In this document: positions 46,219 through 55,844 of the stretch, one piece after another
Numbering within the stretch: the first letter of the stretch is position 1
How the letters are laid out: each line of letters starts with the position of its first letter
Source of the DNA: JAGPCK01 sp964535575
GTDB taxonomy: Bacteria > Bacteroidota > Bacteroidia > UKL13-3
Length of the DNA: 64,000 nt
Direction: 5' to 3'
Assembly (NCBI GenBank): GCA_964535575.1
Contig: CAZHTC010000004.1
Location: 235,642-299,641, forward strand
Position numbers and translations under genes: made by a program
Notes under the pieces: model-generated
What the model was told of the DNA's origin: nothing
The model's input: only the letters and a program-made list of their open reading frames with translations
Database searches by the model: none

Positions 46219-47697
46219 ATGGACAATAAAAAAATTAAGCGCAGCGATGATTATTCCCTCTGGTACAATAACCTGGTAAAAAATGCCGACTTAGCCGAAC
46301 ACTCAGCCGTAAAAGGATGCATGGTGATTAAACCTTATGGGTATGCCATATGGGAAAAAATGCAACATGAACTCGACCGTATGTTTAAAGCAACCGGGCA
46401 TGTAAATGCTTATTTCCCCTTATTTGTACCAAAGAGTTTGTTTGAAGCCGAAGAAAAAAATGCAGAAGGATTTGCCAAAGAATGCGCCATTGTAACCCAT
46501 TACCGCCTCAAAACCGACCCCGATAATAAAGGGAAACTTATAGTGGATCCTGAAGCCAAACTGGAGGAAGAATTAATTGTTCGCCCCACTTCTGAAGCTA
46601 TTATATGGAACACCTACAAAAACTGGATTCAATCATACCGCGACCTTCCCATACTTATAAATCAATGGGCAAATGTGGTGAGATGGGAAATGAGAACGCG
46701 CTTATTTTTACGCACTGCTGAATTTTTATGGCAGGAAGGGCATACCGCACATGCTACCAAAGAAGAGGCAATGGAAGAAACCCGGAAAATGCTTGACGTG
46801 TATGCCGAGTTTGCAGAAACCTTTTTAGCCGTTCCCGTGATAAAAGGAGTTAAAACCGAGAATGAACGTTTTGCCGGAGCCGATGATACCTTTTGCATTG
46901 AAGGACTCATGCAGGATGGCAAAGCTTTACAAATGGGCACCTCGCATTTTCTCGGTCAAAACTTCGCAAAAGCATTCGATGTGCAGTTTGCAGGTAAGGA
47001 CGGAAAAAGAGATTTTGTATGGGCAACATCCTGGGGTGTTTCCACCCGATTGATGGGTGCACTTATAATGGCACACTCGGATGATGACGGTCTTGTGCTG
47101 CCGCCTACCATTGCTCCTATTCAGGTAGTGATTGTTCCTATTTACCGTTCGGATGAAGAATTTACCAAGGTAAATGAAGTAGCTCTGGATATTAAAAAGC
47201 GACTCGAAAAACAAAATCTTTCTGTAAAATACGACAACCGAGACACGCACAAACCCGGCTGGAAATTTAACGAATATGAGTTGAAAGGAGTACCGGTGCG
47301 CATTGCTATTGGTCCGCGCGATGTAGATAACCAATGCGTGGAAGTAGCCCGTAGGGATACCAAGGAAAAACAGTCGCTGAGCAATGTAGATCTGGAACAC
47401 AAAATTCCGCACCTGCTGGAGCAGATGCAGAAAAATATTTATGACAAAGCACTTTCCTTCCGCGATCAGAACATACACATCGTAAACACCTACGAAGAGT
47501 TTAAAGAAAAATTGGAAAATCCGGGAGGATTTATAGCTGCACACTGGGATGGAACCGGTGAAACGGAAAATAAAATTAAAGAAGAAACAAAGGCTACTAT
47601 CAGGTGCATTCCGTTAAATGTACCGGCTGAAAAGGGAAACTGCATTTACAGCGGTAAACCTTCAGCTCAGCGCGTTTTATTTGCCAAAGCTTACTAA
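46219..47697 (+). CDS. proS: Prolyl-tRNA synthetase (archaeal/eukaryotic type)
   Basis: 492 residues. Class II motifs are RPTSEAIIWNTYKNWI (motif region 2 start), VVRWEMRTRLFLRTAEFLWQEGHTAH (motif 2) and GTSHFLGQNFAKAFDV, then WATSWGVSTRLMGALIMAHSDDDGL (motif 3). The anticodon-binding domain (about 300-400) and C-terminal zinc-type domain follow (ending KAY). This is the ProRS type without the bacterial editing insertion, common in Bacteroidota. It charges tRNA-Pro. It is followed by a small gene 6 bases later. Confidence 0.96.
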   Translation: MDNKKIKRSDDYSLWYNNLVKNADLAEHSAVKGCMVIKPYGYAIWEKMQHELDRMFKATGHVNAYFPLFVPKSLFEAEEKNAEGFAKECAIVTHYRLKTDPDNKGKLIVDPEAKLEEELIVRPTSEAIIWNTYKNWIQSYRDLPILINQWANVVRWEMRTRLFLRTAEFLWQEGHTAHATKEEAMEETRKMLDVYAEFAETFLAVPVIKGVKTENERFAGADDTFCIEGLMQDGKALQMGTSHFLGQNFAKAFDVQFAGKDGKRDFVWATSWGVSTRLMGALIMAHSDDDGLVLPPTIAPIQVVIVPIYRSDEEFTKVNEVALDIKKRLEKQNLSVKYDNRDTHKPGWKFNEYELKGVPVRIAIGPRDVDNQCVEVARRDTKEKQSLSNVDLEHKIPHLLEQMQKNIYDKALSFRDQNIHIVNTYEEFKEKLENPGGFIAAHWDGTGETENKIKEETKATIRCIPLNVPAEKGNCIYSGKPSAQRVLFAKAY

Positions 47698-47703
47698 GTA
47701 AAT

Positions 47704-48381
47704 ATGGAGTCGAAACAAGAGGAAATTTTCCGACTACTGAGTACCAAAGCATGCACCAAGCAGTTTGTGTACCGGAATATGCTGAATGTATTTCAAAAAT
47801 TTAAACAACAGCTACAGCATCTGGAAGAAAACCTTTCAGCCCGAATGGCATCCATTGATAACCATGTAGAACTTAAATTTTACGATAAAGGACCGTTTGA
47901 AGCCCAGTTAAAATTCTCGGGCGACACTATGGTTTTTATGATGCACACCAATGTATTTGATTTTCCGGACGACCATCATATAATGAGGCTACCGTATATA
48001 GACGAAGATAAAATGAGGGAGTATTGCGGATTAATTCAGGTTTACAATTTTCTTTCCGACTCAATTAAATACAACCGCAACGGAGATATTGGTATTCTTA
48101 TCGGACGAATTTTTATAAATAAAGATAATCACTTTTTTATTGAAGGGAAACGCCCGTTGAGTTTTTTATTTAACGACATCACGCGTCATGAAATGAATGA
48201 TGAAAATGTGCGGAGGATCATTGAGGAATCCATGCTGTTTTGCCTGAATTTTGATTTAGTTGCTCCACCGGTTGATGCAGTGAGTTATATTACCGTTGAA
48301 CAAAAAAATATTGAACTTTACAGTTCGGGATTGCCTACTTCAAAGGCCTTGGGGTTTCAAATGAATAAGGATACTGATTAA
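47704..48381 (+). CDS. Conserved Bacteroidota protein of unknown function
   Basis: 225 residues, no signal peptide or membrane segment. A helical N-terminus (about 1-50) precedes a mixed alpha/beta domain (about 55-180) with KFSGDTMVFMMHTNVFDF and RNGDIGILIGRIFINKDNHFFIEGKRPL. I do not recognise the family. Same operon as proS by spacing. Its end overlaps the end of the convergent response regulator gene by 4 bases. Confidence 0.6.
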   Translation: MESKQEEIFRLLSTKACTKQFVYRNMLNVFQKFKQQLQHLEENLSARMASIDNHVELKFYDKGPFEAQLKFSGDTMVFMMHTNVFDFPDDHHIMRLPYIDEDKMREYCGLIQVYNFLSDSIKYNRNGDIGILIGRIFINKDNHFFIEGKRPLSFLFNDITRHEMNDENVRRIIEESMLFCLNFDLVAPPVDAVSYITVEQKNIELYSSGLPTSKALGFQMNKDTD

Positions 48382-49469
48382 ACAACGGGCAGCTTTGCCA
48401 GCACCATAGTGCCCTCCCCTGCTTTGCTTTCAATAGTAATATTGCCTGAGAAAAGTTCGGTTATCATTTTACAAATGGCCAACCCCAATCCGCTTCCCTG
48501 TTGCTCGTAAAAATTTCGTCCCGGCTGACTAAACACCCCAAGTTGATCTATTTGTATTTCGCTCATTCCTCTTCCCTTATCAGAAACACTTACTAAGTAA
48601 CCTGAAGGTGTTTTAAATCCGCTCACTGTTATTTCTGTTCCGGCATTTGAAAATTTACATGCATTATCAGCAAGCTCCTGAGTTATTTTACTAATAAAAT
48701 CTTCAGGCATTTTGATAGTGGCCTCCTGTAAATTAAACTTAATATCATTTGTACGGCCATGTTTTGAAGCAACCGAAAGTATGGCCTCTTTCATGAGTTC
48801 TCCTGCCGCATTTGCAACCTTGTTACTTATAATCGCGAAATTTTCGGGCAAACGGTAGTGACTTTGCAACAAGGAAAATAAAATAAAATTTTCAATCAGG
48901 TGTTCCAGGCGTTTCCCAGATTCATAAATGTACTTTGACATTTCACCTATCTCATTCCTTTCAATGCTATCATATCCGGTAGAAAGTATTTCGGAAAAGC
49001 CAAGAATACTGTTAAGAGGGGTGCGTAATTCATGGGGCAAACTGGTGCTGATTGACCTTCGCAAATTATTGAGTTTTTGCTCGGCTTTCTCTTTTAATTC
49101 ATCTTGTTTGGCAAGCCTAGCCTGTACCGCCTGCAACAGACTGTCAATTGTAAAAGGTTTTGTCAGGTAATCGTCTGCTCCAAGTATCATCCCCTTTCGT
49201 AAATCGGTCATATCTGCTTTTGCAGTTAAAAACAAAAAAGGTACCGTTGACAGCTCAGGATTTTTTCTCAATTCTGTTAATAAGCCGTATCCGTCAAGCT
49301 CCGGCATCATCACATCACTAATAATTAAATCGGGCAAAAAAACAGAAGCAAGCCGAAGTCCTTCTTTTCCGTTAGTAGCCTGTTTCACAATAAAACCTTC
49401 AAGCTCCAGAATTTCGTTTATATTTTCCCTAACGGGAGTTTCATCTTCTACAACTAGTACTTTTTTCAT
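48378..49469 (-). CDS. Receiver-histidine kinase hybrid (no output domain)
   Basis: 363 residues. An N-terminal receiver domain (Asp52 phosphorylation site in IISDVMMPELDG; Lys104 in LTKPF) is followed by a histidine kinase: HELRTPLN with His147 (about 146-147), an N box (ELADNACKFSN), G1 (DKGRGM) and G2 (GSGLGLAI). No sensor or output domain, so it works by phosphotransfer or protein contact. It overlaps the upstream PAS kinase gene by 4 bases (ATGA), so it is a probable partner. Confidence 0.9.
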   Translation of the reverse strand: MKKVLVVEDETPVRENINEILELEGFIVKQATNGKEGLRLASVFLPDLIISDVMMPELDGYGLLTELRKNPELSTVPFLFLTAKADMTDLRKGMILGADDYLTKPFTIDSLLQAVQARLAKQDELKEKAEQKLNNLRRSISTSLPHELRTPLNSILGFSEILSTGYDSIERNEIGEMSKYIYESGKRLEHLIENFILFSLLQSHYRLPENFAIISNKVANAAGELMKEAILSVASKHGRTNDIKFNLQEATIKMPEDFISKITQELADNACKFSNAGTEITVSGFKTPSGYLVSVSDKGRGMSEIQIDQLGVFSQPGRNFYEQQGSGLGLAICKMITELFSGNITIESKAGEGTMVLAKLPVV

Positions 49470-50959
49470 TTGTTCGTATTATTATTTAAAGGAAGAGTTA
49501 CTTCAAAAGTAGTTCCCCCTATATCCGATTTAAATGTGATTTGCCCCTTGTGAAGTTCAACCGCATTTTTTACAATTGACATCCCCAAACCCGTGCCCGA
49601 GATATTCCCTACATTTGATGCACGGTGAAAGGTTTCAAATAAGTTATCCTGATCAGCTTCCGGAATACCAATTCCGTTGTCGCTTATGGCGAAAATGAAT
49701 GCCTCCTCTCTCTTATCAATTCGTATTTTCACCTCAGAGCCGGGTTCAGAATATTTTATTGCATTGGTAAGAAGATTAGTAACAACTTGCCTGAAAAGTT
49801 TTTTATCAACTTTGGCTTCTACCGGATTGGAACAGGTAAAAAGCAGGTGGTGGCCCGAACCGATGCTCGTTCCTATCTCATCAATAATTTCATTGCAAAA
49901 AAGTGCGATATCAGTTGTTTCGGGAATGAACTCCATTTTGCCCGACTCAATTTTTCCTATTATCAAAACATCATTCAATAATTGAGTCATATGCTTAATG
50001 GCCGAACGAACCTGATTGAATAATTTTGATTTCTTTTCTGCATCCAGCCGCTCATTGTACTTTTCTATCAATTCCATTGATGAAAGAATGGTACTCATTG
50101 GAGTTCTGAATTCGTGAGAAGCCATAGAAATAAATCGAGACTTCAAGTCGCCCAATTCTCTTTCCTTAACAAGCATTTTCCTCACTTCTTCTTCGGCTCT
50201 TTTTAAATCGGTAATATCGCGGGCCGAGGTCATCACGCTTACCACCTCTCCCTGTGAATCAAACTCAGGAACCAATTGCCAGTGTAGCCATATAGTATTT
50301 CCGCGTACCGGAACTTCTATTCTGATGGTTTCCTTGTTTTGAAAAACACGGTCAATTACCTCTCTGAAAAAACGGGCTGTTTCAACCGAAGCACCCATTT
50401 CCTCGTGTGTTTTTCCAAGTACCTGCTCTTTATTCAAACCCGTAAAATTTTTTACAACCGGATTCACATAAAGGTGACGATGCTCTTTGTCGAATCGCAT
50501 AATCATATCCTGAGAGAACTCAGCCAGCGACCTAAACATTTGATCAGACTGAAACTCCTGCTCATTACGTGTGGTAAGATTGTGAAAATTGAATGTTACA
50601 AAAAACTGCTGCCGGTGCTGCCATTTTACGTAAGACAAATTAACCTGCACCTTATGGCCTTGCTTATGTTTTATTGAAATAGCACCTGCCTCATTTACCT
50701 CTCCGGTAACATCACCAGCTAAAGGTCCAAATTTTTCTTTAAAATAAGGCAACGATTCAGGTGCAATCAGATTTGTTATAGGCTGTCCTTTCAGTTCATG
50801 ATTTGTGTAACCCGCTAAGTCAATAACTGCAATGTTACTAAATTGGATAATCCCGTTTTCCCCAACGGCCACCAGAGCATCTGCCGAAAGATCTGCTACT
50901 GCCTTCCATTGACTTTCGAATTCTGCCATATGTAATTCAGCGGGTGAAGTCATTAACAT
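49466..50959 (-). CDS. Soluble PAS-domain sensor histidine kinase
   Basis: 497 residues without membrane segments. Two PAS domains are seen (about 15-130 and 140-255), the second ending in the PAC-like SVMTSARDITDLKRAEEE. The kinase core has HEFRTPMST (phospho-His282), then NLLTNAIKYS (N box), SDNGIGIPEAD (G1), FHRAS (F box) and GTGLGMSI (G2). Ligands of the PAS domains are unknown. ATG start at 50959 (an ATG at 50953 is also possible). Transcribed together with the receiver-kinase gene downstream. Confidence 0.92.
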   Translation of the reverse strand: MLMTSPAELHMAEFESQWKAVADLSADALVAVGENGIIQFSNIAVIDLAGYTNHELKGQPITNLIAPESLPYFKEKFGPLAGDVTGEVNEAGAISIKHKQGHKVQVNLSYVKWQHRQQFFVTFNFHNLTTRNEQEFQSDQMFRSLAEFSQDMIMRFDKEHRHLYVNPVVKNFTGLNKEQVLGKTHEEMGASVETARFFREVIDRVFQNKETIRIEVPVRGNTIWLHWQLVPEFDSQGEVVSVMTSARDITDLKRAEEEVRKMLVKERELGDLKSRFISMASHEFRTPMSTILSSMELIEKYNERLDAEKKSKLFNQVRSAIKHMTQLLNDVLIIGKIESGKMEFIPETTDIALFCNEIIDEIGTSIGSGHHLLFTCSNPVEAKVDKKLFRQVVTNLLTNAIKYSEPGSEVKIRIDKREEAFIFAISDNGIGIPEADQDNLFETFHRASNVGNISGTGLGMSIVKNAVELHKGQITFKSDIGGTTFEVTLPLNNNTNK

Positions 50960-51017
50960 TTAGCTTTTAAAGGTATGCTTTCGGTTTTAACCCAGGGAAT
51001 ACTACCTGTCTATTCGA

Positions 51018-51512
51018 TTATTGGATTCGGGAAAATACCTGAAATGTATAATCATAGGGATTCTTCTCATCCTTATGATTGTATTCCGAATTCAATTCGT
51101 TCCATTTATCGGGATCTAAACGCGGGAAGAAAGTATCTGCTTCAAAAAAATGATGAATTCGAGTAAGGTAAATCCTGTCGGCAAATTCAATGGTTTGCTC
51201 ATAAATATTACCGCCACCTGCAATAAAAAGCTCGGTTTCCCGGTGCGCCTCGGCATATTCAATGGCCTCCATCAAATCACACTTTACCACGCAACCCGGA
51301 ATATCGAGCAGAGGATTTCGTGAAATAACAATGTTTACTCTATTGGGAAGCGGTTTCCCCACCGCCTCATAAGTTTTCCGTCCCATCACTAAATGGTGGC
51401 CGGTGGTTACCTCCTTAAAATATTTTAAATCGGCAGGTAAATGACAAAGCAATTGGTTGTTTTTACCAATTCCATTCTGTTCATCGCAGGCTACTATAAG
51501 AGATATGAGCAT
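51018..51512 (-). CDS. folA: Dihydrofolate reductase
   Basis: 164 residues from the ATG at 51512; the longer frame starts only at a TTG and would add 12 residues that are not needed. The core is clear: LIVACDEQNGIGKNNQLLCHLP with the active-site Asp position after it (ADLKYF), MGRKTYEAVGKPLPNR and FIAGGGNIYEQTI. It reduces dihydrofolate to tetrahydrofolate with NADPH. Methionine synthase, a user of folate, is encoded about 9 kb away; no thyA nearby. Confidence 0.94.
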   Translation of the reverse strand: MLISLIVACDEQNGIGKNNQLLCHLPADLKYFKEVTTGHHLVMGRKTYEAVGKPLPNRVNIVISRNPLLDIPGCVVKCDLMEAIEYAEAHRETELFIAGGGNIYEQTIEFADRIYLTRIHHFFEADTFFPRLDPDKWNELNSEYNHKDEKNPYDYTFQVFSRIQ

Positions 51513-51583
51513 ACACAAAAATGAATAAAAAAGTCGAAAATTTTTCAAATCCCCGGCTTCTTATGAAAAAAAACAATCCGATT

Positions 51584-52357
51584 CTAATGATCGGCTGTTT
51601 TACTTTTGGTAAATTTACTCTTGAGTTTAACGGCAGGAACCCAAATTTTTGAGGCTATTTTTTTCATAATAGAAGCATCTTCCTTTACTTTCCACACTGT
51701 GGTGCGCGAGGATTCCTTTGGTGCTTCATGAAAACTATACGCATATGCTGCAATAGAAGTGCGGTAAACACCGTCAGGAAAACGAATGGGATCGTAGCCA
51801 TGTAAAGTGTAACCGCGGCAAAGCATAATGGCAAGCCGGTTAAACGGAACATCAATTTCAGCCTTTTCGCCTGTACGCCCGTCTTCCAGTTTCAACTCAC
51901 CGCCATGTTCTTTTTTCCAGTCCTTATTGAGGTATAAAAGTAAGTTAAGGTTCCGAAACCAGGTTTCATTTAGCGGGTGATAGTTAAAATCGGCATGCAT
52001 ATCCAAAAAACTGCCTTTTTTTCCCTGATGAATTCCTCCGCCATAAAATTCTTTGTCAATAAAAACCTCCTCATTGGTTACATAACTCAACCACTTTTGA
52101 AAACGCTCTGAAGTTAAATCATCATACAATTCCTGAAAAACGCCCCCAAGTAGCCAGAATTTTGACTTTTCATATTTCTCGGCTGCAAAAATATAATCGG
52201 CACTCTTGGTTTCAATATTTGGGATGCCACCGTAAAGCTGCAGAATTTTTTCCGGTTCACAAAAATCGTCAATCGCTATTTGCCCGAATGGCTTTGCCGT
52301 GAGGAACTGCTCTCTGAATTTGTCTTTATTGACTTCTAAATAATCAAATCGAATCAT
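51584..52357 (-). CDS. 2-oxoglutarate/Fe(II) oxygenase (prolyl-4-hydroxylase-like)
   Basis: 257 residues. The iron-binding HxD is in DMHADFNYH, and the distal His is in the LHGYDPIRFPDGVYRTS region, with an Arg that would bind the 2-oxoglutarate carboxylate (VYRTSIAAYAY). The double-stranded beta-helix core spans about 90-220. No signal peptide. Similar proteins in other phyla are next to glycosyltransferase genes; substrate unknown. 71 bases before DHFR. Confidence 0.83.
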   Translation of the reverse strand: MIRFDYLEVNKDKFREQFLTAKPFGQIAIDDFCEPEKILQLYGGIPNIETKSADYIFAAEKYEKSKFWLLGGVFQELYDDLTSERFQKWLSYVTNEEVFIDKEFYGGGIHQGKKGSFLDMHADFNYHPLNETWFRNLNLLLYLNKDWKKEHGGELKLEDGRTGEKAEIDVPFNRLAIMLCRGYTLHGYDPIRFPDGVYRTSIAAYAYSFHEAPKESSRTTVWKVKEDASIMKKIASKIWVPAVKLKSKFTKSKTADH

Positions 52358-52445
52358 AAGAAAAAGTGATGGGCAAAGTTCAGCTACAAATGGTTAAGAA
52401 AAAAGTCTTTTGTTTGATAAAGCTAATCAGCGCTGAAAAACCGGA

Positions 52446-53414
52446 TTATTTCAACCCAACCATGCGACCCGATTCGCTATCCCATACTTTGAGCCTGAAT
52501 GCCTCCACCATATCGTTTATACTCCAGCGAATGGTTTTGGGATGTTGCAATTCCGGTATCGCCTCCATTACCTCCGGTAACCGGTAAAACGGAATGCGCA
52601 CATTAAGGTGATGTATATGATGATAGGCAATATTGCCGGTAAACCAATGCAATATTTTTGGCATGATAACAAAACTGGTGGTGCCTAATGCCGCACCATG
52701 GTATGTCCAGTCTTTCCCTTCATTGTAAACAGCTCCGGGAAAATTATGCTGAATGTAAAAAAGATAAGCTCCCATTCCGTGAGCGGTAAGAAACGGTAGC
52801 AGCCATCCTAAAAAATAGGTTTGTGGCCCAAGAAAATAAAAAATAGAAACAGAGGCCGCAACATGTAATACCAAAGCCACCCCACAGTCAAAATGCCTTC
52901 TGAAGCTATACATAAGAGAGTGAATATTCAGGTTATAAATAAAAATGGTGAGGTAGCCGCTAAAAACAGTAATTGGATGACGAGCAGCCAGATAAATCCA
53001 GCGCTCTTTTTTTGAAAGTCGGTTAAACATGTCAACCGATATAGTTGGATAAGCCCCGATACCTGTGTTAGAGAGTTTGGAATTGTGCACGTGATGATGA
53101 TCATGAGAACGTTTCCAGATGCTTACAGGTGCAAGGGCAAACAACCCGTAAATGGCAAACATCAGATTTCCCATTTTGGAATGATGCAGAATAGCCCCAT
53201 GCTGATTGTCGTGATATATCACAAACATGCGAGACATGAGCAGTCCGCTTAATAATGCGACAGGTAATTGAAAATACCAGGCATTAAGGAAAAAGCCTGC
53301 TACAAAAGAGGCCGTCATAAAAAAAAGAGTACTTAAACTATAAAGCCAGCTCTTAAACAGGTTTTCATGTGCAAATGGTTTAGTAGCTAAAATCAGTTCT
53401 TTACCCTGTCTCAT
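52446..53414 (-). CDS. Fatty acid desaturase
   Basis: 322 residues, four or more membrane helices. Three histidine boxes for the diiron site are visible: YHDNQHGA (about 67-73), KRSHDHHHVH (about 101-110) and AYHHIHHLN (about 270-275). Acts on fatty acyl chains of membrane lipids or acyl-CoA. A -7 element TATATTTG (53447-53454) lies upstream. The next gene upstream encodes an acyltransferase for lipids; the two may share a membrane role. Confidence 0.92.
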   Translation of the reverse strand: MRQGKELILATKPFAHENLFKSWLYSLSTLFFMTASFVAGFFLNAWYFQLPVALLSGLLMSRMFVIYHDNQHGAILHHSKMGNLMFAIYGLFALAPVSIWKRSHDHHHVHNSKLSNTGIGAYPTISVDMFNRLSKKERWIYLAARHPITVFSGYLTIFIYNLNIHSLMYSFRRHFDCGVALVLHVAASVSIFYFLGPQTYFLGWLLPFLTAHGMGAYLFYIQHNFPGAVYNEGKDWTYHGAALGTTSFVIMPKILHWFTGNIAYHHIHHLNVRIPFYRLPEVMEAIPELQHPKTIRWSINDMVEAFRLKVWDSESGRMVGLK

Positions 53415-53446
53415 TGTTCTCTCAAATCATCTTGTTCTTAATACTG

Positions 53447-53454
53447 CAAATATA
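53447..53454 (-). promoter_or_regulatory. -7 element for the desaturase gene
   Basis: The minus strand reads TATATTTG (TAnnTTTG), 33 bases before the ATG at 53414, in the 46-base gap after the acyltransferase stop. No clear -33 element at the expected spacing. Confidence 0.4.
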
Positions 53455-53460
53455 TTTCAG

Positions 53461-54336
53461 TTAAACACTCAATTTGCGTTTATGTTTCCACCTTCTGTGC
53501 GACCAAAGCCACAATTCAGGAGTATGCTCAATTTGACGCTCCAGTTTGCGTGTATGCAACTCAGTTATTTCACCATCAGCACTTTTACCAGGTTCAAGAC
53601 TTAAAATTTCCGGTTTTATTTCATAGTATCCCCTGGCCTTTCGGGTAACGTTTATAAACACTACCGGGTAGTTAAATTTCCTGGCAATCTTCTCGGTACC
53701 CTCATAAACGGGGGTATCCTGATTTAAAAATTGGGTCCAGTAGGCGGTTTCGGGTAACGGGGTTTGGTCGGCAATAATTCCTATGGCGGTTTTTATATGC
53801 CTACTGGAAACGAGTTCCCTCAAAACGTTATTTACCGGGGTAATTTTGGTGCCGAATTTGGTTCGCATTTTATAAATCATGCGCTCGAAATACGGATTGC
53901 TTAACGGCCGATAAATAACATTAAGCTGAAAAGGGGTGTTTATTGCAATTGCCGGCCCTGTCCATTCCCAGTTACCGTAATGCCCCATAACAAGGACTAC
54001 ACTACCCCGCTCATCATACAGTTTTCGCATCATTTCTATGTTGTGCATCACTACCCTTGTAGCGTAATCCTTCTTAGTCATACTTATGGTACGAAGTGTT
54101 TCAAGCATTAAATCACACAGGTAACGGTAATATTTCCTTTCAATCTGTTTTAGTTCGTCAGCAGTTTTGCCAGGAAACGAATTCTTCAGATTTTCTCTAA
54201 CTACTTTCGTTCGGTACCCAACCAGTACATAAAGGATAAAATAAAACAAATCGGAGAAAGCATAAAAAAGTGGAAACGGCATATAAGCCACCAGCAAAAT
54301 AAAAGGATATGAAAGGTAAAAAATAATGGCCTGCAT
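53461..54336 (-). CDS. Lysophospholipid/lipid A acyltransferase (LpxL/HtrB family)
   Basis: 291 residues. An N-terminal membrane anchor is followed by the family HX4E/D core VMGHYGNWEWTGPAI, RPLSNPYFERMIYKMRTKFG and ADQTPLPETAYWTQFL. Such enzymes transfer an acyl chain from acyl-ACP to lipid A precursors or other lysolipids at the inner membrane. The C-terminal HTRKLERQIEHTPELWLWSHRRWKHKRK is characteristic. Whether the acceptor is lipid A or an aminolipid is not clear. Confidence 0.92.
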   Translation of the reverse strand: MQAIIFYLSYPFILLVAYMPFPLFYAFSDLFYFILYVLVGYRTKVVRENLKNSFPGKTADELKQIERKYYRYLCDLMLETLRTISMTKKDYATRVVMHNIEMMRKLYDERGSVVLVMGHYGNWEWTGPAIAINTPFQLNVIYRPLSNPYFERMIYKMRTKFGTKITPVNNVLRELVSSRHIKTAIGIIADQTPLPETAYWTQFLNQDTPVYEGTEKIARKFNYPVVFINVTRKARGYYEIKPEILSLEPGKSADGEITELHTRKLERQIEHTPELWLWSHRRWKHKRKLSV

Positions 54337-54392
54337 GACTAATTTACCTATGCTCTAAGTTAACAAAACACTTTCTGAAAAATGGCAATTCC

Positions 54393-55814
54393 CTATCCCA
54401 AATTTTTGATTTCGCTTACCAATTCCGTGAGCGCCTTTTTTGCATCGCCAAACAGCATGCTGGTTTTTGGCCGGTAGAACAACTCATTTTCTATTCCGGC
54501 ATAGCCTGCTTTCATACTGCGTTTATTTACAATAACGTTTTGCGCATTCTCTACTTCAAGAATAGGCATTCCGTAAATCGGAGATGAAGGATCGGTTTTA
54601 GCTGCGGGGTTCACCACGTCATTGGCTCCAACTACCAATACCACATCAGTAGTATTAAATTCAGGATTAATTTCCTCCATTTCCACCAGCTTATCATAGC
54701 TCACATTACTTTCGGCCAGCAACACATTCATGTGTCCGGGCATACGTCCGGCCACTGGATGAATGGCATATTTTACCTCTACTCCTTCGCTTTCGAGCAA
54801 AGTTTCTAACTCATGTACCACATGCTGGGCCTGTGCCACCGCCAAACCATATCCCGGAACAATCACTACTTTTTTGGCGTATTTCATTAATATGGCTGCA
54901 TCGGGTGCTTTCACTTCTTTAATAGTCCCTACAATTGTACTTCCTCCACCGGCAGCAGCAGTATTGCCCCCTCCAAAGTTGCCTATGAGTACATTTAGTA
55001 ATGAACGGTTCATGGCTTTACACATTACGATGGTAAGAAGAGTTCCTGCCGAGCCTACCAGAATACCTCCTACCAGCATTACTTTATTGTCGTACAAAAA
55101 TCCGCCACAGGCAGCGGCAACACCGGTAAATGAATTTAGTAATGAGATAACCACAGGCATGTCGGCCCCACCGATAGGAAGCACAAACAGCACCCCGTAA
55201 ATTAAAGAGAGGGCAAGTACCAGATAAAATGTTTCGGCAAATTCTTCGGAGGATACAAATACGGTTTGATACGCAAAAAACAGAATCACCAACAACAAGC
55301 CGATATTCATGTATTGCTGAAACGAAAAACTTTTATCCTTTACCCGTCCGCTAAGTTTGCCCCAGGCAATAATACTACCGGCAAATGAAACCGACCCAAT
55401 TACCATTCCGATAATAATGGTAATCATTTCTCCTGTTGGTAATTCAGCAGCTCCGCTTATTCCATTGGTGAGGTGATGAAACTCAATAACCGAAATGAGC
55501 ATTGCACAGGCTCCACCCATTCCGTTAAATAAACTTACCATTTCGGGCATGGCAGTCATTTGCACTTTTTTAGCTGCCAGCCAGCCTACAATGGTTCCCA
55601 ATAGCAGCCCCCCGAAAATAAACGCGAGATTTCCTAAATGTTCACCTTCGTGATTGGTATAAAGAAAAATGGTTCCGAAAATGGAAATTATCATTCCGAA
55701 TGCGGCAATGAGATTTCCTTTCCTTGCGGTTGCCGGATTACCAAGGTATTTTAATCCACCTATAAAAGTAACCGAACCGATAAGATAGATAACTTGTAAT
55801 ATATGATGTTGCAT
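54393..55814 (-). CDS. pntB: NAD(P) transhydrogenase subunit beta
   Basis: 473 residues. About nine N-terminal membrane helices are followed by the NADP-binding domain III, with VIVPGYGLAVAQAQHVV, HPVAGRMPGHMNVLLAE and VVLVVGANDVVNPAA. It couples hydride transfer from NADH to NADP with proton flow. Preceded by pntAB and pntAA in one operon. ATG start. Confidence 0.96.
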   Translation of the reverse strand: MQHHILQVIYLIGSVTFIGGLKYLGNPATARKGNLIAAFGMIISIFGTIFLYTNHEGEHLGNLAFIFGGLLLGTIVGWLAAKKVQMTAMPEMVSLFNGMGGACAMLISVIEFHHLTNGISGAAELPTGEMITIIIGMVIGSVSFAGSIIAWGKLSGRVKDKSFSFQQYMNIGLLLVILFFAYQTVFVSSEEFAETFYLVLALSLIYGVLFVLPIGGADMPVVISLLNSFTGVAAACGGFLYDNKVMLVGGILVGSAGTLLTIVMCKAMNRSLLNVLIGNFGGGNTAAAGGGSTIVGTIKEVKAPDAAILMKYAKKVVIVPGYGLAVAQAQHVVHELETLLESEGVEVKYAIHPVAGRMPGHMNVLLAESNVSYDKLVEMEEINPEFNTTDVVLVVGANDVVNPAAKTDPSSPIYGMPILEVENAQNVIVNKRSMKAGYAGIENELFYRPKTSMLFGDAKKALTELVSEIKNLG

Positions 55815-55844
55815 GTGTTTTCTTAATAATAAGTTAAAACGGTA

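Noticed and set aside
46927..47544. Long minus-strand frame opposite proS
   Set aside because: Antisense shadow of a highly conserved gene.
51512..51548. Longer N-terminus for dihydrofolate reductase
   Set aside because: It would need a TTG start and adds 12 residues before the normal family start; ATG 51512 matches known enzymes.
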